Shown here: in pieces, positions 44,640 through 56,400 of the stretch
Layout: each line of letters starts with the position of its first letter
How positions within the stretch are numbered: the first letter of the stretch is position 1
Source: Macrosoma leucophasiata
Taxonomy: Eukaryota > Arthropoda > Insecta > Lepidoptera > Hedylidae
Direction: 5' to 3'
Assembly (NCBI GenBank): GCA_036365455.1
Contig: JAWQUS010000007.1
Location: 18,058,001 to 18,122,000 of the forward strand
DNA: 64,000 nucleotides
The notes under the pieces: model-generated
The model's input: only the letters and a program-made list of their open reading frames with translations
Told to the model about the DNA's origin: nothing
Database searches by the model: none
Translations under genes and position numbers: made by a program

Positions 44640-45235
44640 TCTCACAGAGACAAAACAACTAGGGTCTCAGGAGCGGCATCGCATCTGCGTTTTGACCTCT
44701 GGTCTTTGTGTAAGTGTCTATAGGCTGCAGTCATTACTGGTGGTAGAGCTCCAGTGACGGAGCTCGCGGGCGTAGGCACCACCGCATTATCTAATATACT
44801 TGCCGCTAAATGGTAGTGTTCAGCACTGTCGTGTTCCGGTCAGGTGGTAATGTACGGCCCTATAATTTCCGGCACAGAGGCATAACACCTTAGGCTGCAG
44901 TCATTACTGGTGGTAGAGCTCCAGTGACGGAGCTCGCGGGCGTAGGCACCACCGCATTATCTAATATACTTGCCGCTAAATGGTAGTGTTCAGCACTGTC
45001 GTGTTCCGGTCAGGTGGTAATGTACGGCCCTGTAATTTTCGGCACAGAGGCATAACACCTTAGGCCTCAGGGGTGGTAACGCATCTGCATTTTGATCTTG
45101 GTCCTTGTGTGGGTGTCTATAGACTGCAGTCATCACTTAACATCAATGTGAACTGCATGCTTGTTTGCCACTTCCATTACATAAAAAAAAAACATCAATG
45201 TGAACTGCATGCTTGTTTGCCACCATCATTATATA
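44640..45235 (+). repeat. Rep-A cluster with 170-bp tandem duplication
   Basis: A Rep-A fragment (44650-44735) is followed by two nearly identical 170-bp units (44721-44890 and 44891-45060; only a few differences) and then one complete 3' part. The last 35 bases (catcaatgtgaactgcatgc onward) are repeated again at 45193-45225. ORFs through the array are spurious. Confidence 0.85.
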
Positions 45236-45720
45236 AAAAAAAAATATGCCTCAAATAATAGCCAACCTTAGGTACATAATTGTTAAACGTTGGTAAACAA
45301 TGAATTTTAATACACTGTTTGTTGTCAACTGACAAATAAAACTGAAAGTGTAAATTGTAAGCGCCATATTTCATTCTAAATGACTCTATATGCCAAATGC
45401 TCGTGAGATGGGGAGTCGAACTTGAAAGAGTCGAGAGTGAAAGGACATTTTAATAAAGATAACGAACCGGTTTGTATTGCTCTTATTCATCTTTTGATTT
45501 ACTATTAATGTCATTATCATTATCACCGTTATAAAACTAGAAATCATAATCCAGATGAGTTTATGTACTTCTGAGGTACTTAGACCATTGTTTTCAGGAT
45601 AAGTGTTGTATCCGTGCTAGAAATGACGGGACCGTACCTACATTGATTCGATCGGAATTATTTTTATTGTACCTACCTAATTATTAATGCTTTAATCATC
45701 TACTACTAGTAACTAACTCA
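45236..45720. other. Non-coding stretch
   Basis: A short reverse Rep-A scrap at about 45605-45660 (ccgtgctagaaatgacggga); otherwise nothing. Confidence 0.4.
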
Positions 45721-45760
45721 CATAGTACACCCAAGACCGAGCAGTCTTGGGTGCACTATG
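45721..45760. repeat. 17-bp-arm hairpin
   Basis: catagtacacccaagac, six-base loop, gtcttgggtgcactatg: 16 of 17 positions pair. Isolated; could be a MITE core or a structural site. Confidence 0.6.
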
Positions 45761-45919
45761 TTATTCCAAACTGCGTGTTTGTTTGTTTTATGCTATTTAC
45801 CTAATTTATGTTGCATTTAGCTAGACTCGGCATAATATAGTAAACTTAAATTATTTGAAACTGCGTAGACAAGATAAATATTGCAAACCGCGTTCGACAG
45901 CCTTTATAAAGAGCGGTCG

Positions 45920-46335
45920 CTATTTTTATATACATTGTGACAAATAACAAGCAGACGGGCGTCACCCGCGTTGCGGACGCGGTGTGCGGCGTGCGATCAC
46001 TGCATCGACATCACAGCACCACACTACTACATGTAGGTAGGTGAGCCCGCGGCAACCGGCGACCATCCCTGCATCCCCGGAGCCGCTCTATAAATACACA
46101 GCAGGTGTGGTGGGCGAGCGGGGAACGAGAGTGCGGGGCGAGGGGCATCCGCTTCTGCAGCGTTCCAAACCGCTCACAGCGGCCAACGGACCTTAGCGAC
46201 GCCATATCGATTGCGAGGGCTCCCCCTGCGGCGCGCCGCCGCCGCTATTGTGCTCGGGCTGGGATGCCTTCTCCGGCCGTTTCCTGCCTCTGCCCTGTCA
46301 AGTTGTCTGCGTCGACGACCCCGTTGCCTCTCCCC
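45920..46335 (+). promoter_or_regulatory. GC-rich island with two TATA boxes
   Basis: tttttatatacatt at about 45924 precedes GC-rich sequence (gcggacgcggtgtgcggcgt) ending in a good donor TAG|GTGAGC near 46042. A second box ctataaatac at about 46088 precedes the stronger GC block 46110-46330. ORFs of up to 132 codons on both strands look like GC-bias artefacts. Candidate alternative promoters for the zinc-finger gene, 4-5 kb upstream. Confidence 0.4.
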
Positions 46336-47744
46336 GCGCACCCCGCACCTCGGCGTCCGCCAGCTGCTTCTAATAAGTGCTTCCCGCGACGCGCTCGCCG
46401 ATCTAATGTCACTCACCCTCGCTATACATCACAAATACGGTTGCCATGCAAAAACACACGTGTCGATCTGATTGTACATATTTTTTTAATCAGTCGTAAT
46501 TAACGATGTTATTGGGTTACACACAATGAAAAAAAGGGCATATGTTCGCAAATTAACAAAAAAATTTACAGTACAAATTTACAATTAACAAACTATCATT
46601 TAAATTAATGATTGTTTATTTATATTACGATGATATGAAAAGTAGGATTAATTTCAATAAATGTTTTCTCATTAATTGTACGGATTTGAAGCTTAATGAT
46701 TGCCTAAGTCATAACATTGAGATCCTTTTACGCAAAAAATGCCATACTTAGATTCAATGCAAACAAAATTTATCTCTATATTAACCTACTATGATAAACC
46801 ATTTATTCTGTAAGTAGTTATGTACTACATACGTACTACGTTTAGTTAACTGAAAAAGTGTTGAGTGGTTAATTAAAGTGTCACTAATTTTGCGTATCAA
46901 CAAAGATTAAACAATAGATATCAGCTTGTAGTGTCAGATATTAATTTAATGTAGCATGAGTTAGTAAGATAATAAAAAGGTAAGTGAAAATATATGCTAA
47001 TGTTTTTCGAGGCTTAACTTAATTCGTTACTGAATACATGTCATTAACTATTCTATTCAATTCATTCAGTTTTGTTTATTCATTAAAAAAGTACATTCGG
47101 ACAACCTATAACAAGTGCCATGTATTCAGCAATGAAGTGATAACAAATCCATATTAGCTAACATGTACTATAATATAGTTTACCTCTATAGCTCATCAAA
47201 AACTACTCAACATAAATAAAAACAAACTTTTTTGCTGACAGATTTATTTCACAGAAAAAGTTTATCGTTTCGTTAACGTAATGTTAACAGATTATAAATA
47301 CTACTTAAGAATTGTTAGTTCACTTTTTTTGCTAAATGAATGCCTCTAAACAAAGATCAGCTAATTGTTTAATAATAATGTGTCAAACAAAAACATGTAC
47401 AGTAAATCGTCAACAGCTCTACCTTCTTTTAAAAACTGACAATCAAATAGGTAGTTACAGAGAAGGGGAGTTTTCGTTTCGCTCGGCGAACATTTATAAC
47501 GTGTAATGTACTTAGTGCTTACACGTAGGTATGCTTATTTATAGGTACCTACGTGTGAGGCTACTCGCTAAATGGTACTGTGTAAGTCATGAAATGGGTT
47601 GTACTCTACATTACTAAAAGATATAGTAGTGTGTTTTGTTTACAAAAATAGCTCTTTTTAAGTGGGCATCTACATAGTATTGCTATTTTATTCGAATAAT
47701 ATTAGGTATATAAATACAACTGGTTCAATAAATAACTTTTTCAC
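46336..47744. other. AT-rich non-coding stretch
   Basis: Long, low-complexity AT-rich DNA with no ORF or repeat family; could be intron. Confidence 0.5.
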
Positions 47745-47990
47745 TGATGGTAGAGCTGCAGTGACGGAGATCGCGAGAGTAGGCACCATTGCATTATTAC
47801 CTAACGTAGTAAGCGCTAAATCGTAGTGCTCGCTATCGTGTTCCGGTCAGGTGGTAATGTTCGGTCCTGTTATTTCTTACATAGGGGTATAACAACTTAG
47901 ACCTCAGGTGTGGTAACTGAGTTGCATTGAACTCTGGCTTTTATATATATATATATATGTTTATATGCTCCAGTATTCACGGTTTCCATC
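47745..47990 (+). repeat. Rep-A, diverged, with (TA)n
   Basis: ctgatggtagagctgcagtga, aggcaccattgcattattac, gctatcgtgttccggtcagg; a (TA)n run (47943-47958) replaces the gtgtgggtgtc region. Confidence 0.65.
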
Positions 47991-48194
47991 GTTAACGGTT
48001 TTTTATCTAACTGCCCCCATAGAAATACGTACCGAAACGGTAGGCTGTGAACGCTCTGTTAGGTGACACTACTGAATCTATCTACGGAAGGGTAGAGTTC
48101 GACATTATCTTGATCTCGTTATACATCATAGTTGTTGATGTAAAATATGAATTCGATATTTTTATTTATCGAGTTAATTTAGAAATTAAAGAAG

Positions 48195-48300
48195 AAATGG
48201 AAAAAAAAACGACTACGGGCAGGAATCGAAACTGTGACCTCAGGATAACCAGTCCATCCGCTTTACTGCTAAGCTACCGAAGACCACATCCTAGTTTCGG
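48195..48300 (-). repeat. SINE-3 tRNA-like head
   Basis: Read in reverse: cttcggtagcttagcagtaa, agcggatggactggttatcc, cacagtttcgattcctgccc (B box). The ORF at 48047-48328 runs through it and is not a gene. Confidence 0.55.
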
Positions 48301-48304
48301 GATC

Positions 48305-48700
48305 GATGAATATGAAGTTTCAGGATAAGTAACGCAACGCAATATGCAATTTTGCCAAAACCCAAATAAATGTTCAAGTTACGTGTCACAATTTCTGAGT
48401 CAAATATGAATTTCAGGATAAGCAACGCATTTTTGCAATAGAGCTAAATATAAATTCAAATTTTCTAGTTACGTATTACGATTGCTGACGTCAAATATGA
48501 AGTTTCAGGTTATGCAAAACTTTTTTGCAAAAGATATAAATATAAAATCAAATGTTCAAGTTACGCTTCAACCACGCAATACAGCTTCTCTTTAGTTATG
48601 TTGCGTCTCACAATTGTTGACGTCAAATACGAAGTTTCAGGATAAGCAACACATTTTTACAATAGACTTACAATAAACTCAAATGTCCATGAACTCTTAC
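48305..48700 (+). repeat. Tandem array, ~92-bp unit, four copies
   Basis: Units start at tatgaagtttcaggataa-like phrases at 48311, 48405, 48496 and 48628. Each continues with caacgcatttttgcaatag, aaataaa, tcaaatgttcaagttacg and cacaattgttgacgtc. The third interval carries about 40 extra bases. Confidence 0.75.
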
Positions 48701-50129
48701 CGTCGATGAGAGAACTGCAAGTTTTACATACCTACCGGAAAAGACATCAACGCTATCAAAAAACTTTGTTTGAGACGTATTTTTTTTATTTTATTTAATG
48801 TGCCATATATACTATCAAATGTATGATCTATATAAGTAGAATACCAGTTCTGAATGGCTCGATAATACAACTGGTGGCATGGTAAGTATGTTATTAGGAT
48901 AAGATTACAATACATAAGCATCTTTATAAAGCAATGCATCGTTCCTTTAGAAGGTAGAGCTGTTAGTAGTAGGCGAAGTGGCATAGATATTTATTGGTTA
49001 GGATGAGGAATTTTACACATTTTAAGTATTGTGACATTACAATACAATATCCGCACCGGGTGCCACCCATGCTAGCTATGCCACTGGCTAATACTACGGA
49101 TATGTCTATTAGCCATGGGAAGATAGATTAGGTACTTTATGTAGCGCTACCTAGGCTTTTGTACTCATCTATTGACGCTCTACCACTGACAATGTCATAT
49201 ATTCACACCTTCATTGATGTCTGTATAGAATCGATTATACAAATTTGGCTACAATTTTATCATAATACTGAGAAAAGTCGGAATTTGTCATGTTTTATCA
49301 TTTCGCGATAAATGGATATGCATTCCGAAATTCGAGTAGGTAGGTAGGTACCTATTTGATCTCAGTGATACGCATTTGGGGATTTGTCCGCTTTTGTTTA
49401 ATATTAGATCGTGTTTATTGAAGTATCCGGGGCTTCTGAGATCCGATTATCCGATCACGACTATTTGTACCTTACCAGTATTTACCACTGGCCTGCTGCT
49501 CAAATTATAGGTACCTACCTAATCATGTTTTAGAAAATGAAGTGGTTTAAAAAGGACGATTAAAAATTATTGGTTCTTAGTTTAAATATACCTAACATTA
49601 AGTTTTAATCGTACCTCGGTATCTAATAAAAAATAGTCAATAGAACTTGACTGGTCATTGACTACGTATTAAAATACTTAGCTGACTAGTGATGTGTTCC
49701 ATTGCATTAAAAAAAAAATGTGTTTATGATTATCATTGTTGTACTCGGAGTCAATCTGTTCAAACAACTTCTAACATTTTATGAAAATAACCTAAGGTTA
49801 GTGGTTAAGGTACCGTACTTCCTTGTTGCTTAAGAAGTTAGATTTGCATCCCTCGCATTACTGGCATATCATTTTAACCTTGAACAGAAATTAATAATAA
49901 TTAACCTAATTTCAGCCACCTGCTTCTTTAACTTTGCCCGATTTGCGAACAAACATAACACAAGTGATATTCAATAACCGGTGGTTTTGGTGGTAATAGG
50001 TACATTCCGGAGCTGGCAGAACAATTGGGCTCCCACAATACCTCTTTGATAGTAAAGATCCAAAAATGACGTATTGAGTCGTGATGGCTGTGTGGAAGTC
50101 GCTCGCGTATCCCTAACGCCCGGCGTTGA
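48701..50129. other. Non-coding stretch
   Basis: 49045-49080 (ccgggtgccacccatgctag; ctatgccactgg) is an end of the hAT-MITE seen at 60674. 49125-49195 is a distant Rep-A-like scrap. The rest is featureless. Confidence 0.45.
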
Positions 50130-50411
50130 GGAGGATTAAAAACATAGAAGCATCACGTCGGACCCTCCGCACCCGTCCCGCGCCCTCGCGCCCTGGGGCC
50201 GACCGCCGGCCGCCGGTGGCGCTTGCCGGTCGTCCGTCGGCCGTCGGCCGCCAGCCGACCGCGGCACCTCATTCAGCCGCCGACGGCCTCGCGCTTCGCA
50301 GGTCCGTACTCGCGCCCGCTCCGCTGCAGCGCGGCACCACCCGCGCGCCCCTTCCCGCTCCCGCGCTCGTCTCGGAACGTTTAACCGACACCGAGCATTG
50401 TTTTGTTGCAG
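50130..50411 (+). promoter_or_regulatory. CpG island abutting the zinc-finger start exon
   Basis: Strongly GC-rich (ggccgaccgccggccgccgg) up to about 50390, then attgttttgttgcag at 50397-50411, a good acceptor. It is therefore either the proximal promoter/5' UTR read straight into the first coding exon, or the end of an intron joining a distant 5' exon. The long ORFs in it are GC artefacts. Confidence 0.45.
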
Positions 50412-50417
50412 CGGAGT

Positions 50418-53400
50418 ATGCTACAACAGATGTCCTCGCCGCCGAGCGCGCAAATCGGCGAGGTCGCGACTCTCGTACGCCAACACGAAGGCCGCCTGTG
50501 CGGCGACGCATCATCGGAGGCCTCCTCGGACGCCGCGGAAGATTTTGAATTACCACAGTGCAAGATACGGCGGAATTACAATTGTGCGAAGTGCACGTTT
50601 TACACGCAGAACCCGCGGGCTTATCTAGTCCATTCGCGAGACGTTCACTTCGAGAGAATTAAAATATATGACTGTCCACATTGCGTTTACGCATCTCGGC
50701 ATCATCAGAAACTGGTCAGACACATAAAGATGGTTCACGAGGCGAACTCTTCTGCGAAAGAACAAGAACACAGAGCGGCCGCTACCGCGCCGCCGGAGCC
50801 CATGGAGAGTATTGAAGATCTGCTCGAAGAGATCGAGGAATGCGATGACAACCAGATGGATCTCGACGATTGTAATGAGGAGTCCTTGGAACGACCTATA
50901 AATGTAGACGCAGACGTTGAAAGGTCAATGCCGGGTGATGCCGCTTCTAAGTCGAAATCGAAGAGCAAATTTTTTTCATGCGACAAGTGCAACTACGTAA
51001 CGCATATTCGTGCTAGATATACGAAGCACGTCAAGTATCATTCGATGCCTATGATTAAATGCACCATGTGCGACTTCCGAACACCTTACAAATGGAACTT
51101 AGATCGGCACATGAAGAACCACGGGGGCACCGGCAGCTTCCACTGCTCGATGTGCAACTTCACTGCGGATATCAGGCAAAGTTTGACAGTGCACGAGATG
51201 AATCACCACACGCCGCCGATGGGCCAATCGAGTTCGAGTCGTCGGCGGAACCGGGTGGGTGCCAGCGACGTGTTGGTAGTGGATGAGTCTACGAACGGCA
51301 GCTCTCTGATATCCAAGGAGGAAGAAGGGAGCGGCGACTCGGGCTCCTCATATTCCGCTTCGGTGAGTGTTGACGCGAGCAGTATGCGAGGACCGAGGGG
51401 CCGCGCCCTGGGGCGGTCGCAGGGGCAGGTGACGTCACACCGCCATCGGTGTTATCAAGCCGGCTGCGGTGCAATTGCCCGCTCCACTCGGCCCTCGGCC
51501 CTTGCATCATGTTTACCTACTATGCATGCCGTCCTAGAATCGCTTATACCTACATACCTACATGCATGAATATTACTGTTGTATCCATTACACATACTTC
51601 GATACACTCACATATAGGTTACAACAATCATAAACAATTAGACTCAGCTTATTGTGGCAACGTAAATAAATGTTAACGAGATGCAGCTCAATTATTAAAT
51701 TATGTAAATAAACAATGATTAGGTACGTAGACTTAGATTAGTTCCCGAATGTCAATATTATCTAGATCTTGGGGTTTGCAATGTACTAACAGGGAACTGG
51801 CCGCTTGACCATATGGATACCCAATAAGATGGTAATAAGGGCTATTTAAATATTTGTTTGATTTTGGATAAGCGCATAGTTCCCTGACTACCATTATACC
51901 TGTATAACATATTGATCCACAATATCAAGCTAACGCCGCCTCAGTGATAGTCTTTAGCTTTGGATTTGGGATAACAACGCATCGGCATTTACAGACATGA
52001 TTTATTACGTGATAATGGGCTATAAAATCAATTAAATATTATCATTACATATGCACGTTACGTTCATAATTAAAAAAAAAACAATCCACTATTTTTATTT
52101 ACTTAGAAGAACACATAAATATGGGCCAGGGTTTAGACATAGGTACCTACTTTAAGTTTAGATTGAATGTGTGAGGTAGGTACGTGGCCTATATTATCCA
52201 AAGCCTAAAAAATATGTAGATACTTTTATGTCATAAAAGTGCATATAGCATAATTATTATAGTCTACAGACATTTACCTACAAGCTAGACGCCATTCCTG
52301 AACCCATAAATGATCCAGACTTCTGTGCCAGAAATCACGGGCCCGTTGATTAGATAAGCCGTAACCTGGACACGATAGTAGTGAAGAGTAAGTGATATTT
52401 AGAGGTAGCTAGATTGAGTAATATCAACATCATATTGCATTTAATGTTCAAATTCCTTATTATTAATTTGTAAATAGAGATCCTGATCTTTCTTCTTTAT
52501 GTGACGGATGGCAAACAAGCATGCAGTTCACATTGATGTTAAGTGATGACTGCAGCCTATAGACATTTATTTACCAGTGGTCAAAATGCAGATGTGTTGC
52601 CACCCCTGAGACTTGTTGTTATGTCTCTGTGAAAGTTATTACGGGGCCATAAGATCTGGTAACAATAATTTTATTTACTTTATGTTGCAGGTAGATAATA
52701 CCTAAACTGCCAACCTACTCCAATTGAACTATATCACATATAATTGATTGATTAGTACGGAAAAGGTTTTGAACTTATACCTGCTTACAATTTTAATGTG
52801 TTTATTTCTTTACTTTCCAGGACATGATTCAAAACGCTGATAATGAAATGATTACCTGTGACAACGAATCTAATAGGAACACATCTTCTAAGTTATATAG
52901 CGACTTTTCAAAAGACGACTCAATGTCCGAAGAATCGCGGTATCAAAAACAAAACAGAAAGATCCCTAGACCAATTCCTCAACTTATACCTTTAAATACG
53001 TCAACACCTACACAAAATAAAGTCCTACCGGGTGAACCTCCGGCGAAAAAGAAGAAAGACTCAACGGATTCAATAGACCAAAACAAGGAAAAGAAATTCG
53101 AAAACTTACCAATTGATATCACAGTTGTACCTGTAACTCAAGCAAACGCAAAAGAAGCGTCTGGTCGAAAGAAAAATGAATCATTTTTCGATAAACTAAA
53201 AGAAAGATTACTTACAGAAACTGGAGAAGAAGGTTCTTTAGTATGCAAAAATTGTGGCTTCGAAAGTAAATGCCTCTCTGAACATTCTGTCCATGAAAAA
53301 AGTTGTCTTCCGCAAGCAAATCGTGTGTCAACGAATTCATTGATGTCCAGTTTAAGTTCCACACGATGCCAGAATTGCAGACATAGATGCAAATCAAGTG

Positions 53401-56400
53401 CTGATTTATATGTCCATATGCAAACATGCAGAAAAAAGGACATGGCGAATGAGGATAAAATATCGGGGGCTATAACTCATGATAACAGTAATGTTTCGAT
53501 ATCAAACGCCGAAAAGGAAATTGAACCGCACCCGATGGAAAATGTTGTTTTTGTTTGGAATAACATTAACACAACAAACGAAGTAAACAAGTTTGATACA
53601 CCGCTCGATATAAATATCAATGATGATTCGACTCTACCAGAAAATAATAGACATTTTGATGCAGAAATTGTAGACGATAATGATGGATTCAATTTATCAC
53701 CAAGCCAAGCCGTCGGAAAGAAAGTTTTCAAGTGTCCTCATTGTAAGTTTTGGGCTTCCACAGCTTCCAGATTTCACGTCCACATCGTAGGGCATTTAAA
53801 TAAGAAACCATTTGAGTGTTCTCTGTGCAAATATAAATCAAATTGGAGGTGGGACATAACGAAGCATATTAAATTAAAATCTGCAAGAGATCCCGAGCAT
53901 GCTGACGCGCAAGTGCTTATGACTGACGAAACAGGTAGAAGAAACTACAGCAAATACAATAAATTCCTAGCAATGCCAATTTTAAATGAAAATGGGGAGA
54001 ATGAATTTCACTACATTGACCAAAATACATCTATCGATGCAGCATTTGATGAAGAAACCTATAACGATATGCATGATAATACCCATATTTCTTTGGACAT
54101 GCAACCATTAAATTTACAAACGCAACATAGCGATCTTAGATATGATTTCGCCGATAATATGGGTCAAGAAATGAAAAAACCCAAGAAAACTTTATGGAAA
54201 TGCAAGAAATGTAATTACAAGTAAGTTTCAACAACAATTTAGTACATAAAATCTACATATTCATTTGTATTATTCCCAAAACACATGCGAGTAAACTAAA
54301 GGTAAATGTAAAGACAAACTGAGAAAAAAATTACAGCGAGCTGAGATCGAATCTGCGACTTTAACACTTTATCACTAAGCTACTGAAGGCCACAAAAGTC
54401 ACAGTATTGGACTTCGGTAGCTTTGTTGTTAAGCGGCTGGGTTAGTTATCCGAAGTAATTTTTTCTTCATATCTTTAAAATCTAAGTTGTATTTATTTTT
54501 TAGGCTGGAGCGCCTTCTGCGTTGACCGATTGCCTCGTAACCACGAGTGCCAGTACATAAATCCGTCCTAAAAAATATATATATTTCTTTTAGGTTTTAT
54601 ATAATTGTAATACGTATTATATTTTCAGAGATTCGTCAAAAGAAGCTCTTTTAGAACATGTTCGAGAGCACTCTAAGGAAAACGGAATGGATGACCAAAA
54701 ACTTGGAATCGCTAAAAAACCAGAAAACGCACCAGATCCAGCTGATTTAGCATACCGTTGCGGTCATTGCAATCAACTATCCAATTGGAAACATGTGATA
54801 CAAGTATGTAGAAGGCAATTAATGTTCATATATGAATCGCTGTCGTGTTAAATTGTGGTTCTAAAACGTAAGTTCACGCCTGTAATCCCCGAAGTGAGAA
54901 GCAGAGGTAAATGAATGCATTCAAGCATTCACGCAAACACCCACGATTTGTCGGTTACGTTTTCGCCCATGTGGCAGGTGGGAAGCCAATTTAAAATCTA
55001 GATTTTATAGCGTGACTTATATAATCATATGCACTTAATTTCGGCTTGCCAGTACTGAGTCTCCAAGAATAGTTTTTTTATGTAAGTAATGGTAGTGGCA
55101 AACAAAGCATGCAGTTCACATTGATATTAAGTGATGACTGCAGCTTATAGACACCCACACAAAGACCAAGGTCAAAATACTGATGCGTTACCACTCCTGA
55201 GGCCTAGGGTGTGTATGCCTCTGTGCCGGAAACGGAACATTGAAAACGGCAAAGAACTGTAATATAGCCATAATACGATCAACAAAAACAAAATAACTCT
55301 GTCGAATTCCGGGGTAGGCAGACGTAAATACACGCATTCAGGCATAAATGCAAACTCCCGTCATTAGCCAGTTATGTTTTGTCTCGAGTGAAATATGTGG
55401 CGAGTCTATTAGGATATCTTCAAACCGTAGCACCGAGAAACTGCCGGAGAGTGGAAAAATCTCAATAGTACTTATCACTCGACCCGGTATACGGTTAGAG
55501 GCCTACTACCACTAGATTAATTAGTATAAAGGTACGATTCCGAACTCCGCTGCATGCAACATTGCTGCGGCCGCAGTGCTACCGCAGCACTACTGGTCTC
55601 CATTTATCTTAATATATATAAATCTCGTGTCACAATGTTTGTCCTCAATGGACTCCTAAACCACTTAACCGATTATAATAAAATTCGCACACCATGTGCA
55701 GTTCGAGCCAACTTGAGAGATAGGATAGCTTACATTACGCTATGACTAATAGGAGCAGAGCAGCGCGGGCGAAGCCGGGGCGGGCCGCTAGTTATCTATA
55801 AGTTTATATGAGATCACATTCCGAGCTACGCGACAATGTCGCGGCAGAAATGCGGTAGAAAATAGAGAAATATGGTGCTGCGGCAGCACTGTTGCGTGCA
55901 GCGGAGTTCGGAATCGTACCTGAAGTGTAAAAGGGGTACTTTTTCATCGAAGCCCTTTTTAAATGTTTGAAGATACGGCTAAATTCGTATACCTACATTT
56001 CTTTTTGTTACTGCTGGCAGAAACAGAGGTCGAGGTCGTGGGGCACTTCCGTATTTTCATGTTAAGTAGATAGATACACCAGTCGAGGCGTGTAGCTAAC
56101 ATGGGTGGCACCCGGGGCGGATGAGTAAAAAAATAAAATACTCGTCATTTTTTTATATCTTATTTCTCCCTTCTCTATCGTTGTGTCCCTTATTTGAGCA
56201 AATTGGAATGCTAAAGCGAGTTATGTTTTGCGCTTTCACGTCTAAACAGCTCAAATTTTGGTTATTTAAAGAGAGGGTGTCACACCCAAATAGGTGGCAC
56301 CTTCGTGCGGGTCGTCCCCGCCGCCCCCCTATAGCTACGTCATAGAGATACACTACTTTCCGTTAACTTGTACTGTTGAACACGTGTTTAGTGTTATGGT

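Noticed and set aside
46105..46503. 132-codon plus ORF after a TATA box
   Set aside because: Arg/Pro-rich with overlapping minus ORF; more likely promoter/UTR sequence than protein.
48047..48328. 93-codon ORF
   Set aside because: Runs across a SINE head and ends in a tandem array; no domain.
50126..50548. 140-codon ORF overlapping the first zinc-finger exon
   Set aside because: It is a different frame from the clearly coding MLQQM frame and arises from the CpG island.
51239..51362. Exon 1 of the zinc-finger gene extended to 51569 as the main product
   Set aside because: The donor at 51362 joins exon 2 in frame, and later exons complete split fingers, so the spliced form is favoured; the extension is kept only as a possible isoform.
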